From: Bacillota bacterium
Lineage (GTDB): Bacteria; Bacillota_A; Clostridia; Tissierellales; Peptoniphilaceae
Assembly: GCA_023418535.1 (NCBI GenBank)
Contig: JAEZZN010000042.1
Coordinates: forward strand, 1-39,249
Reading direction: 5' to 3'
Length of the DNA stretch: 39,249 nucleotides
The position numbers and the translations under genes were made by a program. The notes beneath the pieces are model-generated. The model was not told the origin of the DNA. It saw only the letters and a list, made by a program, of their open reading frames with translations, and did not search any database. This document shows, one piece after another, positions 24,470-33,113 of the stretch; position 1 is the first letter of the stretch, and every line of letters starts with the position of its first letter.

Positions 24470-25080
24470 TTTTTACCCAATCTTTCAATTTTATTTTCTT
24501 TACCTTCAAACAATCTTTTTACATTTTCTCTATGACTATATGTAATTATTATAGCATTAATAATTAACATTATTAATAAAGGTAAATTATCATTTTTTAT
24601 AAATTGATATATAACTGCTGAATATGTCAAAATCAAAGATGTTATTGACATTATTCTCAAAATATAATTTAGCGTAAAAAATTCAATTAATTGAATTATT
24701 ACTATAATCGGTGATAAATATAGATTTACCATGATTGAACATGCAACCCCTTTTCCACCCTTAAAATTATAGTATATTGGCCATATATGCCCTATAACTA
24801 CTACCACACCAGATATATACTTAGTAAATTCTGATGCCCCAATTGCTAATCCAACTTTATCAGCAATTAGCATTGCAAGTATAGTCTTTATAAAGTCTAT
24901 GCTCATTGCAAGTGCAGCATATTTAACTCCATAAGCTCTAAAAGCATTTGTTGTTCCAGCGTTTCCGCTACCTTTTAATCTTATATCTTCTTTAAAAAAG
25001 TTTTTACTTACAATTATTGATCCTGATATTGATCCTAATAGATATACAAAAATTAAAATCAATATTGTTTTCATTATCAT
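24466..25080 (-). CDS. plsY: acyl-phosphate:glycerol-3-phosphate acyltransferase
   Basis: This polytopic membrane enzyme of 204 residues transfers an acyl group from acyl-phosphate (made by PlsX) to glycerol-3-phosphate. Motifs are LLGSISGSIIVSK near the start, the glycine-rich GSGNAGTTNAFRAYG, GHIWPIYYNFKGGKGVA with the phosphate-binding Gly-Gly-Lys-Gly, and SHRENVKRL near the end, all standard for PlsY. The start ATG overlaps the der stop as ATGA, with GGAG 9 bases upstream. It lies between der and gpsA, an arrangement common in clostridia. Confidence 0.95.
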   Translation of the reverse strand: MIMKTILILIFVYLLGSISGSIIVSKNFFKEDIRLKGSGNAGTTNAFRAYGVKYAALAMSIDFIKTILAMLIADKVGLAIGASEFTKYISGVVVVIGHIWPIYYNFKGGKGVACSIMVNLYLSPIIVIIQLIEFFTLNYILRIMSITSLILTYSAVIYQFIKNDNLPLLIMLIINAIIITYSHRENVKRLFEGKENKIERLGKK

Positions 25081-26399
25081 ACATCAAATCTCCTACTTCT
25101 AACTTCTAAGGTTATAGGAACTCCTCTAAAATTAAAACTTTCACGTAATTTATTTTCAATAAATCTTAAATATGAAAAATGCATTAATTCTTCGTCATTT
25201 ACATAGATTAAAAACTTAGGCGGTCTTGTAGTTACTTGAGACATATAGTAAATTTTAAGTCTTTTACCTTTTTTAGTCTTAGGAGGATTGATTAACATAG
25301 CATCTCTTAACATTGTATTTAGAAGACCAGTAGGAACTCTAAAGCTATAATTTTCATCCACTTCATCTATCAAATCAAATAATTTATCAATCCTTTGTTT
25401 ATCTTTAACAGATATAAATACCACAGGAGCATACAAAGTAAATGTAATTTTATTTCTAATATCTGCTTCAAAATCTCTCATTGTATTAGTTTCTTTTTCA
25501 ATTAAATCCCATTTGTTTACAACTATAATTGAAGCTTTATTATTGTTGTGAGCATATCCAATTATTTTTGTATCTTGTTCAGTTACTCCTTCAGCTGCAT
25601 CAATGAAAAATAATACAATATCAGATCTATCTATAGCATTTAGTGTACGAATAACTGAAAATCTTTCAACTCTTGAGTCTACTGACCTTTGTCTTCTCAG
25701 TCCTGCTGTATCAATAAATGTATATTTTTTATCATTTCTTTCAAATTCTGAATCTATAGAATCTCTTGTAGTTCCTGGAATATTTGAAACAATAGATCTA
25801 TCTTCACCTATAATCATATTAATAAATGATGATTTACCAACATTAGGTTTTCCTATAACTGCTATATGTAGTCTGTCATCATCTATTTCTTTTAAGGAAT
25901 CGTCAGGAAATCTATTTACAATTTCATCAAGTAAATCCCCTAGTCCATAACCTTGCTCTGCAGATATAACTTGAATATCTCCAAAACCTAAAGTATAGAA
26001 ATCATAAACTGATAAGGGTGTTTCTCGTGATTCTATTTTATTTACTACTATTATAATTTCTCGTCCTGATTTTCTTAATTTCTCAGCAATTAAACTATCT
26101 AAATTAGTAAGACCTTCTCTACCATCTACTAAAAATAAAATTAAATCTGAAGATTGAATAGCAATATCAGCTTGAATTTCGATTTCTTTGTTGAAATCTC
26201 CACTGTATTCTAATTCTAAACCACCTGTATCGACTAAAACAAAGTAGTTATTTTGCCATTCTACTTCACTATACAATCTATCTCTAGTAATCCCTGGGGT
26301 ATCTTCAGTTATAGATAGTCTTTTCCCTACTAGTTTATTAAATAATGTTGACTTACCAACATTTGGTCTACCTATAATACTTACTATTGGTCTCGCCAT
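25077..26399 (-). CDS. der: ribosome biogenesis GTPase Der (EngA)
   Basis: This tandem GTPase of 440 residues is needed for 50S ribosome assembly. The first G domain has GRPNVGKSTLFNKLVG (residues 8-23), TPGITRDR, DTGGLE and NKIE. The second has GKPNVGKSSFINMIIG, IPGTTRDS, DTAGLRR and NKWD. A C-terminal KH-like domain (about 350-440) ends with RGVPITLEVRSR. All G motifs are intact. A 9-base gap separates it from glyA. Confidence 0.97.
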   Translation of the reverse strand: MARPIVSIIGRPNVGKSTLFNKLVGKRLSITEDTPGITRDRLYSEVEWQNNYFVLVDTGGLELEYSGDFNKEIEIQADIAIQSSDLILFLVDGREGLTNLDSLIAEKLRKSGREIIIVVNKIESRETPLSVYDFYTLGFGDIQVISAEQGYGLGDLLDEIVNRFPDDSLKEIDDDRLHIAVIGKPNVGKSSFINMIIGEDRSIVSNIPGTTRDSIDSEFERNDKKYTFIDTAGLRRQRSVDSRVERFSVIRTLNAIDRSDIVLFFIDAAEGVTEQDTKIIGYAHNNNKASIIVVNKWDLIEKETNTMRDFEADIRNKITFTLYAPVVFISVKDKQRIDKLFDLIDEVDENYSFRVPTGLLNTMLRDAMLINPPKTKKGKRLKIYYMSQVTTRPPKFLIYVNDEELMHFSYLRFIENKLRESFNFRGVPITLEVRSRRFDV

Positions 26400-26408
26400 A
26401 AAAACTCC

Positions 26409-27632
26409 TTAGTATAAAGGGTATTTCTCTGTAAGATATTTTACCCTTCTTAAAATATTTTCTTTATCTTTTCTTTTTAATAGAACATCTGCTATCAGCA
26501 TTCCAACTTCCCTCATATCTTCTTCTTTGAATCCACGAGTTGTCATCGCTGGTGAACCAATTCTTAAACCTGAAGTAATAAAAGGACTTTGTTTTTCATT
26601 TGGAATAGTATTTTTATTTGCAGTTATATTAACTTCGTCAAGCATATGTTCAGCATCTTTTCCTGTTAATCCGATACTTGATACATCTAATAAAATTAAA
26701 TGATTATCTGTACCTCCAGATACTATTCTAATACCTTGTTCTAATAAAACTTCAGCCATTGCTTTAGCATTCTTAAGAACTTGTTCTTGATATTTTTTAA
26801 ATTCTGATTGCATAGCTTCCTTAAACGCAATAGCTTTAGCTGCTATTATATGTTCTAGTGGCCCTCCCTGTGTACCAGGGAATATTGCTTTGTTAACTTG
26901 TTTTTGATATTCTTCTTTCATAAGAATAAAAGCTCCTCTTGGCCCTCTTAAAGTCTTATGAGTAGTTGAAGTCACTATATCTGCATGTGAAACAGGTGAT
27001 GGATGTAAACCTGCAGCAACAAGCCCTGCAATATGTGCCATATCAACCATAAATATAGCACCTACTTCATCAGCTATTTCCTTAAACTTCTTAAAATCAA
27101 TTATTCTTGAATAAGCACTAGCTCCTGCAAGTACTACTTTTGGTTTTTCTATTAAAGCTATATTATAAACGTCGTCATAATTTATAATTTCAGTTTTTTT
27201 ATCAACACCATAGTGAACGAAATCAAAATATGAACCTGAAATTGAAACTGGTGATCCATGAGTTAAGTGTCCACCTTCAGCTAAATTCATTCCTAAAACT
27301 TTATCTCCTGGATTTAGTAAAGCGAAATATACACCTAAATTTGCACTTGAACCACTATGTGGTTGAACATTAGAATATTCTGAACCAAATAATTTATTCA
27401 ATCTGTCTATTGCAGTTTGTTCGATTATATCAATATATTCGCAACCACCATAGTATCTTCTACCTGGATATCCTTCAGCATATTTATTGGTTAAAATAGA
27501 TCCTGCAGCTTCAAGTACTGATTTTGAAACAAAGTTTTCGGAAGCTATTAATTCAATATTGTTTTCTTGTCTTTCTGTTTCTTTTAAAATAGTCTCATAT
27601 ATTTCCGGATCAAATTTCTTTATATTTTCCAT
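26409..27632 (-). CDS. glyA: serine hydroxymethyltransferase
   Basis: This PLP enzyme interconverts serine and glycine while charging tetrahydrofolate with a one-carbon unit. The PLP lysine lies in [42 protein letters not shown] and [13 protein letters not shown] are textbook motifs. At 407 residues it is normal. It starts right after the RseC-like gene stop (1-base gap) in the long recJ-to-HlyD unit; its association with these genes is common in clostridia and has no obvious metabolic logic beyond growth-linked expression. Confidence 0.97.
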   Translation of the reverse strand: MENIKKFDPEIYETILKETERQENNIELIASENFVSKSVLEAAGSILTNKYAEGYPGRRYYGGCEYIDIIEQTAIDRLNKLFGSEYSNVQPHSGSSANLGVYFALLNPGDKVLGMNLAEGGHLTHGSPVSISGSYFDFVHYGVDKKTEIINYDDVYNIALIEKPKVVLAGASAYSRIIDFKKFKEIADEVGAIFMVDMAHIAGLVAAGLHPSPVSHADIVTSTTHKTLRGPRGAFILMKEEYQKQVNKAIFPGTQGGPLEHIIAAKAIAFKEAMQSEFKKYQEQVLKNAKAMAEVLLEQGIRIVSGGTDNHLILLDVSSIGLTGKDAEHMLDEVNITANKNTIPNEKQSPFITSGLRIGSPAMTTRGFKEEDMREVGMLIADVLLKRKDKENILRRVKYLTEKYPLY

Positions 27633-27633
27633 A

Positions 27634-28065
27634 TTAAAAACCTCTAAATTCTGTAATTGAAACTAGTTCTTCCTTACCTTTTTTCTTATCAACTATAGAT
27701 AAAATTAGATATGAGCTTATAAGTGCTACTATTCCTATCAAAAATGATATCAATTCACTAGGATTTTCTCCTTGTACTGCATTTCCTATAATTATACCAA
27801 TAACCAACATTATAAGTGGTAATAAATAAATTAATGCTGATGTTGACAGTAGTTTATTTGTTGCAAACTCAATATTTACTGGATCTCCTACTTCACCATT
27901 TATTGTATTTTTCACTTTAATATAATGATGATTATCTTGTTTCATCTGATTACCAGTTCTTGTAAGTGCACCACATCCACAACTTGTTCCACAAGCTTCT
28001 GATTTTGCAACCATTACAAGAGCTGTATCGCCTTTTACTTCTGTTATAATACCTAATTTATTCAT
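27634..28065 (-). CDS. RseC/MucC-family (SoxR-reducing-like) membrane protein
   Basis: This 143-residue protein has a short N-terminal beta domain, a cysteine cluster CGTSCGCG (about residues 25-32), and two membrane helices (about 72-97 and 103-125) with a cytosolic tail. This matches the RseC/MucC family, where the Cys cluster precedes two helices; members belong to SoxR-reducing (Rsx/Rnf) or sigma-E signalling systems. In Bacillota the role is unclear. No rnf, rsx or sigma genes are nearby. It lies between aspS and glyA with 1- and 7-base gaps, so it is co-transcribed with them. Confidence 0.8.
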   Translation of the reverse strand: MNKLGIITEVKGDTALVMVAKSEACGTSCGCGALTRTGNQMKQDNHHYIKVKNTINGEVGDPVNIEFATNKLLSTSALIYLLPLIMLVIGIIIGNAVQGENPSELISFLIGIVALISSYLILSIVDKKKGKEELVSITEFRGF

Positions 28066-28072
28066 AATTCTC

Positions 28073-29827
28073 CTAATCTAAATTTTTAATATTTAACTCT
28101 TTCAATTGGCCTTCATCAACTACTGTTGGTGCTTCAGTTAATAAGTCGGAAGCTGATTGAGTTTTTGGAAAAGCAATTACATCTTTAATATTATCTTTAT
28201 TCAATAATGTCATTACTAATCTATCTAATCCATATGCAATACCACCATGAGGAGGTGTTCCATATGCAAGAGATTCTACAAAGAATCCAAATTTTCTGTC
28301 AATATCTTCCTTAGTTAATTTTAATGCTTTAAACATTCTATTTTGTAATTCTGAATTATTTATTCTTATAGAACCGCCAGCTATTTCATCACCATTTATA
28401 ACTAAGTCATAAGCCTTAGCTCTCATACTTTCCGGATGAGTTTCTAAAAGTTCTATGTCCTCATCTACTGGATGTGTGAAAGGATGATGTTTAGCGACAT
28501 ATCTTTCTTCTTCTTCATCATATTCAAACATTGGGAATTCATTTATCCAAGTTATAGCAAAATCATTTTTATCAAATTCAAGATTTTCATCTGCTATCAT
28601 GGTTCTGAGAGAACCCATAAGTTCTAAAACTCTTGGTTCTTTATCAATTATTGTTAAAACTAAATCTCCATCTTGTAATTTTAATTTTTCAATTAATTTT
28701 GAATTGAACTCTTCATTTAGAAATTTATTTATTGAAGAATTAATTTCTCCATTTTCAAATCTGAACCAAATTAAACCACTAGCTCCCATACCTTTTACAA
28801 CAGATGTTAATTTGTCGATTTGTTTTCTTGAATATTTTTCACTTAATGAATTGAAATTAATCGCTTTAATTTTCTTTCCATCAGCTACTGAATCCTTAAA
28901 AAGATTGAAATCTATAAATTCTGATAAATCTGAAATATCTTGAATTTCAAATCCATATCTTAAATCTGGTTTATCTGAGCCATATTTACTCATAGCCTCA
29001 TCAAAACTCATTCTATTGAAAGGTAACTCTAAATCAATATTCTTTACTTTTTTGAATATATGTTTAACTAAATTTTCATTTAATTCTATTACATCTTCAA
29101 TATCAACAAAACTCATTTCTAAGTCTACTTGTGTAAACTCTGGTTGTCTATTTGCTCTTAAATCTTCATCTCTAAAGCATTTTACAACTTGATAATATCT
29201 ATCCGTTCCACCAACCATTAACATTTGTTTATATAATTGAGGGGATTGAGGAAGTGCATAATAAGTGTTTTTATTTATTCTTGAAGGTACTAAATAGTCC
29301 CTAGCTCCTTCAGGAGTTGGTTTACCTAAAAAAGGTGTTTCAACTTCTATAAAACCATTATCATATAGGAAATCTCTAAAAGCTTTAACAATTTCTGCTC
29401 TTTGTCTTAAAGTCGTTTGCATAGATGGTTTTCTAAGATCTAAATATCTATATTTTAATCTCATTTCTTCTGAAACATTGTCACCATCCTTTATATATAT
29501 TGGAGGTGTTTTTGCGCTATCATATAAAACTAATTCATCTACAATTATTTCAATATCACCAGTTAATATATCTGGGTTCTTACTTTCTCTTTCTTCAACT
29601 TTACCTTTTATACCAATTACATATTCTGATTTTAATTCTTTCGCTTTTATGTAAAGTTCTTCATTATCTTCTTTCTTAAAAACTATTTGAGAAATACCTG
29701 TTTTATCTCTAATATCTATAAAAAGTAAAGGACCTAAATCACGAGTTTTAGATACCCATCCATTTAATACAACAGTTTCTCCAATATTTTCTTTTCTAAG
29801 TTCTCCACAATAATGCGTTCTTTTCAT
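28073..29827 (-). CDS. aspS: aspartyl-tRNA synthetase (bacterial type)
   Basis: This class II synthetase of 584 residues has an N-terminal OB anticodon-binding domain (about 1-100; VVLNGWVSKTRDLGPLLFID), a catalytic core with FIEVETPFLGKPTPEGARDY, motif 2 FRDEDLRANRQPEFTQVD, a bacterial GAD insertion (about 270-410) and motif 3 GLDRLVM. The ATG at 29827 is used because AGAGGA (29834-29839) is 6 bases upstream. A longer frame from 29851 would overlap the neighbouring hydrolase and put that site inside the gene. Whether it also charges tRNA-Asn (non-discriminating) cannot be judged without the gatCAB context. hisS, a frequent upstream neighbour, is absent. Confidence 0.96.
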   Translation of the reverse strand: MKRTHYCGELRKENIGETVVLNGWVSKTRDLGPLLFIDIRDKTGISQIVFKKEDNEELYIKAKELKSEYVIGIKGKVEERESKNPDILTGDIEIIVDELVLYDSAKTPPIYIKDGDNVSEEMRLKYRYLDLRKPSMQTTLRQRAEIVKAFRDFLYDNGFIEVETPFLGKPTPEGARDYLVPSRINKNTYYALPQSPQLYKQMLMVGGTDRYYQVVKCFRDEDLRANRQPEFTQVDLEMSFVDIEDVIELNENLVKHIFKKVKNIDLELPFNRMSFDEAMSKYGSDKPDLRYGFEIQDISDLSEFIDFNLFKDSVADGKKIKAINFNSLSEKYSRKQIDKLTSVVKGMGASGLIWFRFENGEINSSINKFLNEEFNSKLIEKLKLQDGDLVLTIIDKEPRVLELMGSLRTMIADENLEFDKNDFAITWINEFPMFEYDEEEERYVAKHHPFTHPVDEDIELLETHPESMRAKAYDLVINGDEIAGGSIRINNSELQNRMFKALKLTKEDIDRKFGFFVESLAYGTPPHGGIAYGLDRLVMTLLNKDNIKDVIAFPKTQSASDLLTEAPTVVDEGQLKELNIKNLD

Positions 29828-29829
29828 AA

Positions 29830-30465
29830 TTATTCCTCTTCCCTTATCCATGGATTATTTTGTTTTTCATGTTTTATAGTTGTACTTCCACCATGTCCTG
29901 GTAAAAGTATAGTTTCGTCATCAAATTTTTTATATACAATATTTAGAATTGAGCTTTTTAAGTCCTCAAAATTAGCGCCATATATATCTGTCCTACCTAT
30001 TGATTCTCTAAAAATTAAATCCCCAGAAAATATTAGTTTATCTCCCAATTTATACATAAGATGATCATATGAGTGGCCAGGTGTATAATAATATTCAAAA
30101 ATATCAAAAACCCCTTCTCCCCTCTCAAGATAAATATCTGCGTAAGTACTTATATCTGGTATATCTGAATATTTGAAGCTCATATTAATTCTTGCGTCTT
30201 CTAGATAATCTTTTGAATTCTTATGTGCTACAATTTTAACTCCATATTTTTCTCTCCAAAAATCAAGCGAGAGTATATGATCCCAATGACCATGTGTAAG
30301 CATTAAATATTTTATTTTTAAGCCTTCTTCTTCAATTTTATCAATAAAAGGCTTTGTCTCCGAAGATGCATCTATAATCCAGGCATCCTTGGTATCTTCG
30401 TCCCATATTAAATAAGTATTTGTACTTACAGGACTATTACTATCTTGCATAATTTTTAGTGACAT
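29830..30465 (-). CDS. metallo-beta-lactamase-fold hydrolase (glyoxalase II-like)
   Basis: This 211-residue protein shows the MBL zinc motif LTHGHWDH (T-H-x-H-x-D-H form), a later His in YYTPGHSYDHL, Asp in IFSGDLIF and a final His in LLPGHGGST. The order is that of glyoxalase II-like and YcbL-type thioesterases. Members between dtd and hisS/aspS occur in most clostridia, but their substrate is not firmly known. No signal peptide, so cytoplasmic. AGGAG precedes its ATG, and an 8-base gap separates it from dtd. It is not an antibiotic-resistance enzyme by any feature here. Confidence 0.9.
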   Translation of the reverse strand: MSLKIMQDSNSPVSTNTYLIWDEDTKDAWIIDASSETKPFIDKIEEEGLKIKYLMLTHGHWDHILSLDFWREKYGVKIVAHKNSKDYLEDARINMSFKYSDIPDISTYADIYLERGEGVFDIFEYYYTPGHSYDHLMYKLGDKLIFSGDLIFRESIGRTDIYGANFEDLKSSILNIVYKKFDDETILLPGHGGSTTIKHEKQNNPWIREEE

Positions 30466-30473
30466 ATAATCTC

Positions 30474-30923
30474 CTAATAAATTTTACTTGAGTCTAGCTG
30501 TATAGTTACTGGTCCATCATTTACAAATTCTATCTGCATATCTGCACCAAATACTCCAGTCTCGACGATTTTAATATTTTCTTTTATCTTATCAATAAAT
30601 TTTTCGTAAAAGTATTCAGCTTTTTTAGGGTCTGCAGAATTAGAAAAACTTGGTCTATTACCTTTCCTAGCATCTCCATATAATGTGAATTGTGAAACTA
30701 TCATAATATCTCCATCTATATCTTTAATAGATAAATTCATTTTATCTTCACTATCGCTAAATATTCTAAGCCCTAAAGTTTTCTTTGCTATATATTCCAA
30801 ATCTTCACATTCATCATTTTTTTCTATTGCAAGTAACACAAGCATTCCTTTATTAATTGATGAATATAGTTTATTGTTAATATATAAATTTGATCTTGTT
30901 ACTCTCTGTATAATAGCTCTCAA
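30474..30923 (-). CDS. dtd: D-aminoacyl-tRNA deacylase
   Basis: This 149-residue homodimeric enzyme removes D-amino acids (and glycine mischarged on tRNA-Ala) from tRNA. The two signature motifs are SQFTLYGD (about 77-84) and GPVTIQL near the C-terminus (the Gly-cisPro motif). The start is TTG at 30923, giving MRAIIQRVTRSN, which is exactly the family N-terminus; AGGGAG (30929-30934) lies 5 bases upstream. It follows relA by two bases, the standard relA-dtd pair. Confidence 0.96.
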   Translation of the reverse strand: MRAIIQRVTRSNLYINNKLYSSINKGMLVLLAIEKNDECEDLEYIAKKTLGLRIFSDSEDKMNLSIKDIDGDIMIVSQFTLYGDARKGNRPSFSNSADPKKAEYFYEKFIDKIKENIKIVETGVFGADMQIEFVNDGPVTIQLDSSKIY

Positions 30924-30925
30924 AA

Positions 30926-33088
30926 TTACTCCCTGTAAACTTCTAATGTACCGTCTGTTTTTCTAATTAAATACAATATTTTTTTTATTTCTTCTGTAGA
31001 TTTCACATGTATAGTTAAACTAATATTTACAGTTGTATCATTATTTATTCTAGAATTAATTCCTGCAATATTATATCCTTCTTTAGATAAAACACGTGTC
31101 AATTCAGCTAAATATCCTGGTTTATCATTTGCAGTTATATTTACAACTACATAGAAAGAAGAATTTGAACTTTCATTCCAACTAACTTTTATAAGTCTTT
31201 CTTTATTCTTAGCATTTTTTATATTAATACATGTCTTTCTATGAACTGTAATTCCATGACCCGTAGTTATATAACCTACTACATCATCTCCGGGTACTGG
31301 ATTACAACATTTAGCAAATTTAACATCTAGATTTGTTAAATTGTCGATAATTATGCCATCAGATAAATTATTTCTAACTTCATTGTTTACTTCAACATTT
31401 TTAATATTATCTGCTTTCTCTTCATTATCTTCTTCTTTAATTTTATATTTTTCATTGTATCTGGATTCTAAATGTTTCATCATAGTATTTACATTTAAAG
31501 AACCATAACCTATTGAATTATATAAATCTTCTATATTGTTTTTCTTGTATTTTTCTACTAAAAAGTTTAGGGATTCAGTGTCTAATATTTTTGAAATATC
31601 ATATCCTTTTCTACGAGCTTCTTTTTCAAGCAAATCTTTCCCGGATTCGATATTTTTCTCTTTATCTCTCTTCTTAAAAAAAGCTTTAATTTTATTTTTA
31701 GCGTGAGAAGATACAACAAAATCTAACCAATCTATATTTGGTCCTGTTGAATTATTTGAAGTCAATATACTTACAATATCACCTGTTTTGAGTTTATAAG
31801 ATAGTGGAACCATTTTACCATTTACTTTTGCCCCAACAGTTTTATTTCCAACTTCTGAGTGTACTCTAAATGCGAAATCAACAGGTGTTGAATCCTTTGG
31901 TAAATCAATTACATCACCTTTTGGTGTAAATACATATACCTCGTCATTAAATAAGTCTCCTTTAAATGAATCCATAAATTCATATGCAGAAGTATCCTTA
32001 CCCCATTCTATCAACTGTCTAATCCAATTTAATCTATTATCAAAATTTGAAGCTTTCTTTTTATTTTCTTTATATTGCCAATGATTTGCAATACCAAATT
32101 CTGCATTTTTGTGCATTTCTTCAGTACGAATTTGAATTTCAAATATTTGGCCTTTTTCACCAATAACAGTTGTATGCAATGATTGGTAAAAATTTGGTTT
32201 TGGCATAGCAATATAATCTTTGAATCTACCAGGTATCGGTTTCCACATATTGTGAACTATACCTAAAACTGCATAACATTGATTTATATCTTGTACAATA
32301 ATTCTAACTGCAATTAAATCAAAAATATTATCAATTGTAGTGTCTTGTTTCTTCATTTTATTGTATATACTATAAATCCCTTTTGGTCTTCCTGTTATAG
32401 AATATTTAAAGTTAAACTTATCTAGTTCACTCGATATTTTTTCTATAATATGTTCTATTACTTTTTCTCTTTCAGATCTTTTTTGATCTATTTGTTGAGC
32501 AACATTATAATAAGAAACAGGATCTATGTATCTTAAACATAAATCTTCAAGCTCCCATTTTATAGTATTGATACCAAGTCTGTGTGCGATTGGAACATAA
32601 ATAGTTAAAGTTTCATTTGCTGTAGATATTTGTTTCTCACGAGTTTTATATTCTAAAGTTCTCATATTGTGTAATCTATCAGAAAGTTTGATAATGATAA
32701 CTCTGATATCATTTGCCATAGCAAGTACCATTTTTCGGATACTTTCAATTTGAGCTTCTTCTTTAGTTTTGTAGTGTAAGTTTTTAAGCTTAGTTACACC
32801 ATCAACTAAAGCTGTAATTTCTTCACCAAACTCTTCAACCATTTCTTCTCGTGTATAATCTGTATCTTCTAGTACATCATGCATGAGACCTGCACATATA
32901 GTTTCATCATCCATTTCTAATGATGCTAATATTATCGAAACTTCAACAGGATGAACTATATATGCTTCACCAGAATTACGTACTTGTCCCTCATGTTTCT
33001 CTTTTGCTAAATTAAAAGCTTTAGTTATAAGAGCAACATCAGGATTTTTATTATATTTTTTTATTGCATTAAGTAATCTTTCTAGCAT
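30926..33088 (-). CDS. relA: bifunctional (p)ppGpp synthetase/hydrolase Rel
   Basis: This 720-residue stringent-response enzyme has all domains. The HD hydrolase domain spans about 25-180 (KHEGQ, IVHP, LMHDVLEDT with His70-Asp71). A synthetase domain (about 230-350; PIPGRFKDYIAMPKPNFYQSLHT, quoted in part as GRFKDYIAMPKPN) follows, then TGS (about 385-445; VYVFTPKGDVIDLP), a zinc-finger/helical region with AKCCNPVPGDDVVGY, and a C-terminal ACT domain (about 645-720). The intact HD motif implies both making and breaking (p)ppGpp, as expected for the single long Rel of Bacillota. AGGGG lies 8 bases before the ATG. Confidence 0.97.
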   Translation of the reverse strand: MLERLLNAIKKYNKNPDVALITKAFNLAKEKHEGQVRNSGEAYIVHPVEVSIILASLEMDDETICAGLMHDVLEDTDYTREEMVEEFGEEITALVDGVTKLKNLHYKTKEEAQIESIRKMVLAMANDIRVIIIKLSDRLHNMRTLEYKTREKQISTANETLTIYVPIAHRLGINTIKWELEDLCLRYIDPVSYYNVAQQIDQKRSEREKVIEHIIEKISSELDKFNFKYSITGRPKGIYSIYNKMKKQDTTIDNIFDLIAVRIIVQDINQCYAVLGIVHNMWKPIPGRFKDYIAMPKPNFYQSLHTTVIGEKGQIFEIQIRTEEMHKNAEFGIANHWQYKENKKKASNFDNRLNWIRQLIEWGKDTSAYEFMDSFKGDLFNDEVYVFTPKGDVIDLPKDSTPVDFAFRVHSEVGNKTVGAKVNGKMVPLSYKLKTGDIVSILTSNNSTGPNIDWLDFVVSSHAKNKIKAFFKKRDKEKNIESGKDLLEKEARRKGYDISKILDTESLNFLVEKYKKNNIEDLYNSIGYGSLNVNTMMKHLESRYNEKYKIKEEDNEEKADNIKNVEVNNEVRNNLSDGIIIDNLTNLDVKFAKCCNPVPGDDVVGYITTGHGITVHRKTCINIKNAKNKERLIKVSWNESSNSSFYVVVNITANDKPGYLAELTRVLSKEGYNIAGINSRINNDTTVNISLTIHVKSTEEIKKILYLIRKTDGTLEVYRE

Positions 33089-33113
33089 AATATCATCCCC
33101 TAAAAATTAATTA

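Noticed and set aside
25603..25950. Open frame of 115 codons on the plus strand inside der
   Set aside because: Antisense shadow of the conserved second G domain of Der; no motif or ribosome binding site.
28599..28943. Open frame of 114 codons on the plus strand inside aspS
   Set aside because: Antisense shadow of the AspRS insertion domain; composition mirrors the real gene.
29830..30465. Metallo-beta-lactamase-fold protein as a resistance gene
   Set aside because: Motif order, small size, lack of signal peptide and housekeeping context point to a glyoxalase II-like cytoplasmic hydrolase.
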